Source: Aquisphaera insulae (GTDB lineage Bacteria > Planctomycetota > Planctomycetia > Isosphaerales > Isosphaeraceae). Taken from it: a stretch of DNA of 64,000 nucleotides. The position numbers and the translations under genes were made by a program. Shown here in pieces: positions 57,705 through 64,000 of the stretch; the stretch's first letter is position 1; every line of letters begins with the position of its first letter. The notes beneath the pieces are model-generated. The model was not told the DNA's origin. It did not search any database and was given only the letters and a program-made list of their open reading frames with translations. The stretch spans positions 45,116 to 109,115 of the forward strand of contig NZ_JAALJH010000022.1 of the NCBI RefSeq assembly GCF_011064615.1, read 5' to 3'.

Positions 57705-59398
57705 TTCGGGGCCGGCCGGAGCATCGCCTCGCGGCGGGCGCGGAACTCGCTGCCCGGCTTCCATTCGGGGAAGACGTCCCCCTGGGCCACCCGGTAGCCG
57801 ATCTCGAGGACGACCCCCAGGTCCTCGGCCGCGCCGGCGAGGTTCCAGTCGGGTTTGATTTCGTCGCTGACCTTGTGATAGTCCTTCTCGGTGTACTCGT
57901 CCGCCTTCTTCTTGCCGTAGTCGTCCGGCTTGCCGGGGAACGTCTTGCCGGCCTTGGGATCGAGCGCCGGGACCCCTTGCTTGGCGAACTCGAAGTGGTC
58001 GGAGCGGTAGTAGTAGCCCTTCTCCGGCTCCGCGTCGGGTCCAACGGTCCGGCCGTGCTCCCTGGCGACGTCGACCAGGAGGTCGTCGAGCGTGGACTGG
58101 CCCATGCCGATGCTGATCAGGTCGCTCGTCTTGCCCCAGAGATTGATCACGTCGAGGTTGATGTCGGCGAGGGTCTTCGTGAGCGGGTAGAGCGGATTCG
58201 TCGCGTAGTACTTGGAGCCGAGCAGGCCCTTCTCCTCCGCGGTCACGAAGAGGAAGAGGAGCGACCGCTTCGGTGCCGGGGTCAGCTTCGTCGCCGCCCG
58301 GGCGAGCTCGAGGACGGCGGCCGAGCCCGACGCGTTATCGGCCGCACCGTTGTAGATCTGGTCCCCCTTCAGCTCGGGGTCGCGGCCCAGGTGGTCCCAG
58401 TGGGCCGTGAAGATGACGTACTCATCCTTGAGCGCCGGGTCGGACCCCTCCAGGCGGGCGATGACGTTGTGCGACTGGACGAGTCGGGAACGGGCCTCGA
58501 TGGCAATGTTCGCCTTGGCGCCGAGCTCGACCGGACGAAAGTCGCGGGAGAGGGCCTTCGCCTTCAGGTCCGCGTAGTCCTTGCCGGTCGCCTTGCAGAG
58601 GGCCTGGGCCGTCGCGAGGTCGATCCACCCCTTCACGTCGACCTTTGGCGTCTGGCCGGCCTTCGGGTCGACGATGTCGAAATTCTCGCGACTCCAGCTC
58701 CCCTGGACGACCGAGAAGGGATATCCGGCCGGCCCCGTCTCGTGCACCAGCAGGACGGCGGCGGCACCCTTGGCGGCGGCGATCTCATACTTGTAGGTCC
58801 AGCGCCCGTAGTATGTCATCGCCCGGCCCTTGAACATCGCCGGGTCGAGCTGGGCCGGGTCCTTCGGGTCCGGGATCGGCGGGTCGCCGACCAGCATGAT
58901 CAGCGTCTTGCCCTTCGCGTCCAGGCCCTTGAAGTCGTCCCAGCCGTACTCGGGCGCCTCGACGCCGTAGCCGACGAAGACCACGTCCGAGCCGTCGAGC
59001 CTCGGCTGCTCGCCCGGCTTGCCGGGGACGGCCACCAGGTTCCTCGGGAACTCGAGCGCGATCGACGTGTCGCCGATCCGGAACGACCCGGAGACCCTGG
59101 TCGCCTGGAAGCCGATCAGCGGCACGTTCTGGAGGAAGCTGCCGTCCGGGTTCCCGGGTTTCAGCCCCATCGCCCGAAGCTGGCCGGTGAGATACTCGAC
59201 CGTCTTCTCTTCGCCCGGAGTGCCCGGCCCGCGGCCCTCGAACGCGTCGTCGCTGAGGACCTTGATGTGCTCCAGGATCCGCTCCGGCCGGATCGAATCG
59301 GCCGCGGTGTGGATCGGCGTGTCCTCGCGAACCGCCCCCCCCAGGAAGAGCATGGGCACGGCGATCAGCGGGGCGAACGAGCGGCGACGATCGGGCAT
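57701..59398 (-). CDS. Secreted M28 family aminopeptidase with PA-like insert
   Basis: This 565-residue zinc peptidase begins with a signal (MPDRRRSFAPLIAVPMLFLGGAVRED). A PA-like substrate-shaping region (about 115-275: GVEAPEYGWDDFKGLDAKGKTLIMLVGDP, AAAKGAAAVLLVHE) precedes the M28 catalytic domain: metal ligands in AHWDHLG (His), GAADNASG (Asp), TAEEKGLLG (Glu), INLDVI and YYYRSDHFEFA. Upstream of the GT2 and methyltransferase genes and coupled to GT2 by overlap. GGAGG lies 6 bases before the ATG at 59398. Likely cleaves N-terminal residues of peptides outside the cell. Confidence 0.93.
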   Translation of the reverse strand: MPDRRRSFAPLIAVPMLFLGGAVREDTPIHTAADSIRPERILEHIKVLSDDAFEGRGPGTPGEEKTVEYLTGQLRAMGLKPGNPDGSFLQNVPLIGFQATRVSGSFRIGDTSIALEFPRNLVAVPGKPGEQPRLDGSDVVFVGYGVEAPEYGWDDFKGLDAKGKTLIMLVGDPPIPDPKDPAQLDPAMFKGRAMTYYGRWTYKYEIAAAKGAAAVLLVHETGPAGYPFSVVQGSWSRENFDIVDPKAGQTPKVDVKGWIDLATAQALCKATGKDYADLKAKALSRDFRPVELGAKANIAIEARSRLVQSHNVIARLEGSDPALKDEYVIFTAHWDHLGRDPELKGDQIYNGAADNASGSAAVLELARAATKLTPAPKRSLLFLFVTAEEKGLLGSKYYATNPLYPLTKTLADINLDVINLWGKTSDLISIGMGQSTLDDLLVDVAREHGRTVGPDAEPEKGYYYRSDHFEFAKQGVPALDPKAGKTFPGKPDDYGKKKADEYTEKDYHKVSDEIKPDWNLAGAAEDLGVVLEIGYRVAQGDVFPEWKPGSEFRARREAMLRPAPK

Positions 59399-59558
59399 GG
59401 TCTTCCTCCGGGGAACGATCTCACCTCGGAACGGCGAACCATGATAAATCGGGCCGGACCGGTCCGCGAGGGGATGGCGGGCGAGCGGTGGTCACGATCG
59501 CCCGACCCGGCCCGCGCGTTCGGGGCCGGGTCGACCGTGACCGAATCGAGGTCGTCGA

Positions 59559-59963
59559 TCAGACGGCGGCCTTCTTCTTGGAGGGCTTCTCGCGGGAGGC
59601 GCGCCAGTCGGTGTAGAGCGACTTCAGCTCGTCGACCGTGACGCCGCCATGGTCCTCGCCGGAGTTCCACTTCGTCATCAGGTCCTTGTGGCGATCCCGG
59701 AGCGGGCCGCGGGGGAGGAACTTGCCGTGGAACTTCTTGATGTACTTCATGCGGGGATCGGCCGGGGGCCGCGGAGCCTCCGGGGCCTTCTCGACCTTGG
59801 CCTCGGCGGCCTCGGCCCCGTCCTTGGCCTTCTTCTCCTTGTCCTTCTCCTTGGGCTTGGCGTCGGCCTTCTTGGCGTCGCCCTTGGGCGCGCCGCCGCC
59901 GGCCTTGGCCTTGTCCTTATCCTTCGGCTTGTCTTTGCCCTTGTCGGCGTCTTTGCTGGACAT
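59559..59963 (-). CDS. Small lysine-rich protein of unknown function
   Basis: This 134-residue protein has an extremely Lys/Asp-rich low-complexity N-terminal half (SSKDADKGKDKPKDKDKAKAGGG, KKADAKPKEKDKEKKAKDG) followed by a compact C-terminal segment (DPRMKYIKKFHGKFLPRGPLRDRHKDLMTKWNSGEDHGGVTVDELKSLYTDWRASREKPSKKK) which looks like a folded helical unit. No signal peptide. The ATG at 59963 has AGGAT upstream; the frame extends further without similarity. Possibly DNA- or RNA-associated; this is a guess from charge. Confidence 0.7.
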   Translation of the reverse strand: MSSKDADKGKDKPKDKDKAKAGGGAPKGDAKKADAKPKEKDKEKKAKDGAEAAEAKVEKAPEAPRPPADPRMKYIKKFHGKFLPRGPLRDRHKDLMTKWNSGEDHGGVTVDELKSLYTDWRASREKPSKKKAAV

Positions 59964-60681
59964 CGAAACGAATCCTGACCTTGGCGGTGCGTAAAATGGG
60001 GCCGCGTTGCTGCGGGAAGAGGCGCGCAAAGCACGGGCCAATCCCGTCAAACTGCATGTATGCAGCGGAAGGGAGGCCCGAGACGATCTGAAGAGTCTAC
60101 TCGAAGCCCCCAAGACCTAGCAAGCGAGCCACTCCAGTTGCCTGATCTCTCGACCCACGCCCCCCTCCGTTCGGCCCTGGAAAGAATGCCCCGGACTTTG
60201 GGTTCGATCGTCACTCGGTCGATTCTTGATGCGAGTCGTTAGTCTTTTGCTTATGGTCGATTACGTCGAATCCGCGGGGTGGATAGCTCTCGGACTTGCG
60301 CCGAGATCCATGGCCAGGCAAGGTCGCTCCAACGGCCCTGGATCGGACCAGAGGGCCAGCCGGAGTTCCCGTCGGATCTGCCCGCGTGCGATCATCCAGG
60401 AGATGATCGCACAAAGCCGCGGGACCAAAGGGCATGGGCACTGGCTCCGATTCTTCGAGGTGCCTGTCGCCCATTCCCGGGCGATGGAACACCATCAGCC
60501 GACGCTTTCGGGACAGTCTGCGACACGACTTCCCGTGACGGATTTCAGGAGTCCACGAGTTTCCGGCTTCGGAATCGCGGCGACCTTACCCCCGGCAAAA
60601 TGGGTTCGTTTGTCGCGTTAGTGATCGCCGATGTGTTCGTAACAAGTTGGCGGAAGGTTCCTTGTGGTGATCCTGTTTTGG

Positions 60682-60775
60682 CTTTGCCATCCGATTTTGG
60701 CTCCCTTCTCGCCGGCCCGCGTCCTCCGCGCGGGCCGGCACCGGTCCTTCTTCGACTGCCACCGAATTGGCAAAG
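60682..60775. repeat. Nested inverted repeat
   Basis: The inner 11-base perfect stem (60711-60721 with 60729-60739) lies within an 8-base outer pair, CTTTGCCA (60682-60689) and TGGCAAAG (60768-60775). The inner hairpin is very GC-rich and would be stable in RNA or single-stranded DNA. No gene is associated. Confidence 0.65.
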
Positions 60776-60820
60776 ATCATCCGAAGGGTTCCCTCTCGCC
60801 CTGCGCGCAGGAATCCCTCC

Positions 60821-60878
60821 CTACTCAATACAGTCCCGGCGAACCCGACCCGAGTTTCACCAAAATGGAGAAAATCGG
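60821..60878. repeat. Dispersed repeat, related to 6541-6600
   Basis: CTACTCAATACAGTCCCG, then GAGTTTCACCAAAATGG and AGAAAATCGG. The reverse complement of 6541-6600 contains ACTCAGTACAATCCCG and AGTTTCACCAAAGTCGG at the same spacing. Lies 60 bases before the glycosyltransferase remnant. Confidence 0.6.
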
Positions 60879-60937
60879 CGGCCGTGCCCCTACAATCGCG
60901 CGGTGGTAGTCGGTACACCCGGACGGGCTCCTCCCCC

Positions 60938-61240
60938 ATGCGACCTCTCTTCTCCTCGATGCATGGCCACCTCGACCCGTCTAGCGGCGCGGCGATCGCC
61001 ACGCGGGAGCTGCTGGAGTTGCCCTCCAGCCGCGGGTCCGAACGCCGGGTGTTCATGGCCGGGGTGCTCGATGACGAGGAGGGGACGTCCCTGGACCAGG
61101 CCCTCGGCACGCAGGGACTGCCGGCGCCTCGGTTCGCGGCGGATCTGAGCGAGAGTCACGCGACGGATGGTATGGACGTGGAGGCGGGGCGCGTCAGGTG
61201 CACGATCCTGGCCACCCGATCGGGCCAGAACGTGAAAGGT
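60938..61240 (+). pseudogene. 5' remnant of a GT4-like glycosyltransferase gene
   Basis: An in-frame start at 60938 gives MRPLFSSMHGHLDPSSGAAIATRELLELPSSRGSERRVFMAGVLDDEEGTSLDQALGTQGLPAPRF, which resembles the N-terminus of planctomycete GT4 enzymes (SSGAALATRELLELLAARGHDCRVLTTG-type). After about 100 residues the similarity stops (VRCTILATRSGQNVKG...) and the frame ends near 61309, well short of the usual 400 residues, without the donor-site half. I read it as a truncated relic; the exact breakpoint is unclear. Recognition is from memory of the family. Confidence 0.5.
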
Positions 61241-61289
61241 AACGCCGCGGGACGCGAAAGGCGTGTAACCGCTTCGCGTGCTGATTCGG

Positions 61290-61712
61290 TCATTGGTTGT
61301 CCGGGATAAGCGTCAGCCTTCGCTTATGTTTGAGGCGGACGATCGAGAAATCGCGGCGGTCGGTGGTGAAGACGGTGCGGACGCCCTCTCGCTCGGCGAG
61401 GTGGACCAGGGCGGCATCGGCTAGCTGCAAGCCTGCATCTTGGTAGCGGCGCATGATTTCGGCGACGGCGACCAGATCGTCGGCGTCGAGTGACAGCAGG
61501 GCAAACAATCCCTTCTTGAAGCCGTCGATCATCTGGTGCAAGCTTGCAGGCCGCGTGCGCAGCAGCCATGCGGCTTCGACGACGACCGGCCAGCATGTCG
61601 GCAGCGGCGCGGGTAGGGAAGCCAGGGCGGAGACGCACCGTTCGTGGTAGGCATCGTCTTTTGAGAAGATGGCGACCATGGGGCCGGTATCGAGCAGAAC
61701 GCAATCAGTCAC
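61290..61712 (-). CDS. PIN-domain toxin, VapC-like
   Basis: This 140-residue PIN-domain ribonuclease has the acidic active-site residues in LLDTGP (Asp8), PVVVEAAWLL (Glu), LQLADAALVHLAE (Asp) and TTDRRDF (Asp). Such toxins cleave RNA. It starts with GTG at 61712, overlapping the antitoxin stop by 8 bases. Probably forms a toxin-antitoxin pair with the upstream gene. Confidence 0.88.
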   Translation of the reverse strand: MTDCVLLDTGPMVAIFSKDDAYHERCVSALASLPAPLPTCWPVVVEAAWLLRTRPASLHQMIDGFKKGLFALLSLDADDLVAVAEIMRRYQDAGLQLADAALVHLAEREGVRTVFTTDRRDFSIVRLKHKRRLTLIPDNQ

Positions 61713-61950
61713 GCCCGAAGCCTTCCATATGGGCGGGATTGGTGCTGAGGTCGGGAGGCAGCCCCTTGGCCGATCCGATGACGCCGAGGCGCTCGGCCAG
61801 GTCGTAGGCGGATTCGGGTGGCTTGCGCCGCTTCAAGTGCTCGCGCAGGGCGTCCCGGACGAGGTCGGAGGGGCGAATGCCTTCGGCTCTGGCCTGCGCT
61901 TCGAGCTGTTCCTTGAGGGCAGGGTCGACCCGAAAGGTGATGCGGTCCAT
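61705..61950 (-). CDS. Ribbon-helix-helix antitoxin, VapB/CopG-like
   Basis: This 81-residue protein begins MDRITFRVDPALKEQLEAQARAEGIRPSDLVRDALREHLKRRK, a ribbon-helix-helix DNA-binding fold, with a C-terminal tail (PDLSTNPAHMEGFGRD) likely to bind the PIN toxin. The ATG at 61950 has AAGGAG 8 bases upstream. It presumably autorepresses the pair. Confidence 0.86.
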   Translation of the reverse strand: MDRITFRVDPALKEQLEAQARAEGIRPSDLVRDALREHLKRRKPPESAYDLAERLGVIGSAKGLPPDLSTNPAHMEGFGRD

Positions 61951-62041
61951 GAGAAGGGCTCCTTGCCAGCTTACTGTCAGACAATATAGCTCCAATGTCC
62001 GACGAACGCAACGCACTTGATAGTGTGCGTGATGGTTGCGT

Positions 62042-62065
62042 ATCCGATATCGCACATTATCGGAT
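62042..62065. promoter_or_regulatory. Palindrome near the toxin-antitoxin promoter
   Basis: ATCCGATA and TATCGGAT form perfect 8-base arms with an 8-base spacer, about 92 bases before the antitoxin start. It might be its operator, or unrelated. Confidence 0.35.
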
Positions 62066-62301
62066 GACGTAGCTGAATAGAGGTCAAGTGCCGATTGTTT
62101 CGCTCGCCGGTAAATGGCGCGGTCAATTGCGATCTATTTGGCACGACGCTTCAGGGTTGCAGTGGACCTCATCACCGCAAGTCTCAGGAGCGGAGGCCAT
62201 CCGACGATGGGTTGGCCATCCGAAATCAATCGGCCTGGACCCGCCGGGCTTCCCTGCCCGATTCGGCACGGCCCAACGACCCAAGCTGCCACCCTCTTGA
62301 A

Positions 62302-62323
62302 TTCTATGACAGTTGTCGTAGAA
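62302..62323. promoter_or_regulatory. Strong palindromic operator-like site before the 62400 gene
   Basis: TTCTATGACA and TGTCGTAGAA (one mismatch in 10) flank GT. It overlaps candidate promoter boxes TTGAAT (62298) and TAGAAT (62319). The core TA-GACA nn TGTC-TA resembles the form of BlaI-family operators, so a BlaI-like repressor is plausible. The two box types at 32265-32311 differ, so the BlaI in this window need not be the regulator. Confidence 0.6.
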
Positions 62324-62399
62324 TCGCGCGGCTTCGTCGCACCGCCAGTCTCGGGGGCGATTCGCCCTGGGCGGCGACAGACAAGACCGGGAGAGTCGC

Positions 62400-63797
62400 A
62401 TGATGGCGCGTCATATCCTCGCGTGCACCGCGGCACTGCTCGTCAGTCTCGCGGGCCCTGCAGACAACGCCGATGCCCAGAAGAGGCCGCTCGAGACGCC
62501 GCGCGAGGCACGATTGAGTATCGCTCCGGCGCGGCTGCCGGTGCCGGCGCTCAAGCATCGCCTGCTGCCGCCGGTGGCGGAGCAGGGCCCGGGGAACGCC
62601 GCCACGGTCTACCTCGCGGCATTCCCCGCCGGGGCCGAGGTCGATTTCGACACCGTCGAGGGATTCCTGGCGACGCCGCTCGACGATCTGCCGAAGACCG
62701 GTGCGGCGTCGTACGTGGCGCGGTTCGCCGACGCCCTGCGTCTGCTCGACGTCGCGGGCCACCGATCGTTCTGCCAATGGGACGACGCGATCCGCGAGGA
62801 GGGGCTGCGGCTGAGCCTGCGCCACGTACGGAACGGACGGTTGCTGGGCCGCCTGCTGGCACTGCGGATCCGCCTGGAGATCCGCGACGGACGCCATGAC
62901 GACGCGTTGCGGTCCCTCCAGGCGGGATTCGCGCTGGCCAGGGCCTACAACACGGGGACACCGTTCCTGTACGCGATGGCATCGTCGGACAGCGACGGCA
63001 TTGAGAAGGTGCTCTTCGACGTCCTGCGGGAGTGGGCCGAGGCCCCCGGCTCGCCCAACCTGTACTGGGCCCTGGCCAATTTGCCGCGCCCGTTCCATGA
63101 CCCACGCCAGGCGTTGGAGATCGAAGAGGCCTCGGTCTACTTCACCTTCCCGGACCTCCGCCGCCCGGAGCAGTTGACGGCGCAACGGGCGGAGCAGTTG
63201 ATGGAGGACATGTGGCGTCTGATCGGCGGCCAATCCGATGCCCCCGCCGCCCGGAAGGCCGCGGCCGACTACGTGCAGCGGATGCTCCCGCGGGCGAGGG
63301 AATGGCTGGCGCAAAGCACCGGCGATGCGAGCCGGGCGGGGGCGATGCCCGAGGCCGCGGCGGTGCTCTGCCACATGGTCGCCGAGTACCGCCGCGAAGT
63401 GGACGAGATGTACAAGTGGGCCGGGATGCCGTACTGGCAGGCATCCGAGGGGCTGGGCAAGAGCGTCGCACGATTCCACGACACCAAGACCGACAACCCC
63501 CTGCTCACGCTCGTCCCGCGCGTCACCTCGCAACTCCTGATGTTCGCCATTCGCGAGCGCGAGTCGGCCCTTCTGCAGTGCGTCGAGGCGCTGCGGGCCC
63601 ATGCGGCAGCCCATGAAGGCAGGTTCCCGGCTTCGCTGGAAGAGCTCGCCCCCGACACGCCCGCGCCGCCCGACCCGGTGCTGGGGAAGCCGTTCGAATA
63701 CCGCCTCGAGGGCGGGATCGTGATCCTGAAGGCCGTTTCGCCCCGCCCCGGTTTCAAGGGCTCCGAGCGCGAGTATCGGATTTCAGTGAGGCGCTGA
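62400..63797 (+). CDS. Secreted protein of unknown function
   Basis: This 465-residue protein has a signal peptide (MMARHILACTAALLVSLAGPADNADAQ). The mature part is helical and rich in Arg/Ala/Leu, with no domain recognised up to about 380. The C-terminal region (LLQCVEALRAHAAAHEGRFPASLEELAPDTPAPPDPVLGKPFEYRLEGGIVILKAVSPRPGF) resembles the short tail found at the end of many planctomycete secreted proteins ('G-xPxSLxEL-P-PxDPxxGKPFxYR'), which is reminiscent of a pilin-like or type II secretion-associated segment. GGGAG lies 7 bases before the ATG at 62400. A palindromic site lies about 85 bases upstream. Confidence 0.8.
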   Translation: MMARHILACTAALLVSLAGPADNADAQKRPLETPREARLSIAPARLPVPALKHRLLPPVAEQGPGNAATVYLAAFPAGAEVDFDTVEGFLATPLDDLPKTGAASYVARFADALRLLDVAGHRSFCQWDDAIREEGLRLSLRHVRNGRLLGRLLALRIRLEIRDGRHDDALRSLQAGFALARAYNTGTPFLYAMASSDSDGIEKVLFDVLREWAEAPGSPNLYWALANLPRPFHDPRQALEIEEASVYFTFPDLRRPEQLTAQRAEQLMEDMWRLIGGQSDAPAARKAAADYVQRMLPRAREWLAQSTGDASRAGAMPEAAAVLCHMVAEYRREVDEMYKWAGMPYWQASEGLGKSVARFHDTKTDNPLLTLVPRVTSQLLMFAIRERESALLQCVEALRAHAAAHEGRFPASLEELAPDTPAPPDPVLGKPFEYRLEGGIVILKAVSPRPGFKGSEREYRISVRR

Positions 63798-64000
63798 CCG
63801 ACGCCTGGTCGCTAGCCATGAATCCGCCCCTTCGGCGATGAGGGAGCCCGCGAAAAGGTGACCAGCGGGAGGGTGTCAACCAGCGGAAAGTATCAGGAAC
63901 GAATGGCACGGGAATTCTCTGCATCCTCCGGGGTGGACGAGGATAGACAAACCCCCAGGGCCAGCGCGCACTTTTATGACGATTGGATAAACTTTGCGGT
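63798..64000. other. Window end, no gene recognised
   Basis: The final 203 bases hold no convincing start codon with a similarity-supported frame, no terminator and no repeat that I can identify. A gene may begin just outside the window. Confidence 0.4.

Larger units (their letters stand above)
59964..60937. other. Long repeat-dense non-coding region
   Basis: These 974 bases have no convincing intact gene. They hold a strong hairpin with 11-base perfect arms (GCCGGCCCGCG at 60711 and CGCGGGCCGGC ending at 60739, loop 7), a flanking inverted pair CTTTGCCA (60682) and TGGCAAAG (60768), and the dispersed repeat copy at 60821-60878. Minus frames give peptides such as TNPF and NEPI types, common artefacts of planctomycete repeats. 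Probably decaying DNA. Confidence 0.6.
61951..62399. other. Intergenic region with two palindromes
   Basis: These 449 bases separate the antitoxin from the next plus-strand gene. Two palindromes are visible: ATCCGATA/TATCGGAT at 62042-62065 and the operator-like site at 62302-62323. No small gene is supported. Confidence 0.6.

Noticed and set aside
60211..60495. A 94-codon minus-strand open frame in the long intergenic region
   Set aside because: It has no ribosome site, no recognisable motif, and the surrounding DNA is repeat-rich and decaying.

Overview
The window is high-GC bacterial DNA with the flavour of a planctomycete of the Isosphaeraceae type (Singulisphaera, Aquisphaera, Tautonia and relatives). 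This is an inference. It rests on the mix of families: a giant secreted beta-helix protein with an N-terminal 'LESRQLLS' sorting-type motif, many secreted enzymes, a TAT-tailed Gfo/Idh/MocA oxidoreductase, a ThuA-like secreted protein, a di-haem cytochrome c, a BlaI/M56 regulatory pair, a protein starting MATAAQIQANRNNAKKSSGP, and many dispersed palindromic repeats. No rRNA, tRNA, CRISPR array, insertion sequence or prophage was seen. Nearly all DNA is coding; the very long frames opposite real genes are GC-driven shadows.

Layout. 1-5.5 kb: two consecutive non-ribosomal peptide synthetase genes on the minus strand (A-T-C, then A-T-C running off the left edge), predicted to activate glycine then threonine. 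5.5-8.3 kb: repeat-bearing intergenic DNA, a small membrane protein and a conserved planctomycete-type protein with a repeat-expanded tail. 8.5-12.7 kb: the giant beta-helix surface protein. 12.8-16.6 kb: protein kinase, FKBP lipoprotein, SurE, a small HExxH metalloprotein and an exported peroxiredoxin. 16.8-23.6 kb: a polytopic membrane protein with a repeat-rich tail, meeting tail to tail with a pstS-C-A-B phosphate uptake operon. 23.9-32.2 kb: ArfB-like rescue factor, NagB-like protein, MDR oxidoreductase, LOG-family protein, an SdpR/SdpI-type pair with its palindromic operator, small secreted proteins, aldo/keto reductase and a di-haem cytochrome. 32.3-35.1 kb: a BlaI repressor and M56 metalloprotease with paired operator boxes. 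35.5-49.3 kb: secreted glycosidase-like protein, polytopic protein, MgtE, seryl-tRNA synthetase, M20 peptidase, GNAT, cytochrome P450, ThuA-like protein, SDR, HpaI-type aldolase and secreted oxidoreductase. 49.6-59.4 kb: a glycan-oriented cluster (GT4, two GT-C-type membrane proteins, GT2, methyltransferase) with a PQQ dehydrogenase and an M28 peptidase. 59.5-64 kb: a lysine-rich small protein, a repeat-dense gene graveyard with a glycosyltransferase remnant, a VapBC-like pair, and a secreted protein of unknown function behind a strong palindromic operator.

The most striking theme is the repeat load. At least five small palindromic or dispersed repeat types can be seen, and some sit inside genes. 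One copy of a double-hairpin element lies in frame inside the adenylation domain of the second NRPS, and a sister copy lies upstream of the NRPS genes. The tail of the 6645-8306 protein is built partly from repeat units. Three regulatory palindromes can be tied to adjacent or candidate regulators: SdpR type, BlaI type, and an orphan BlaI-like site before the 62400 gene.
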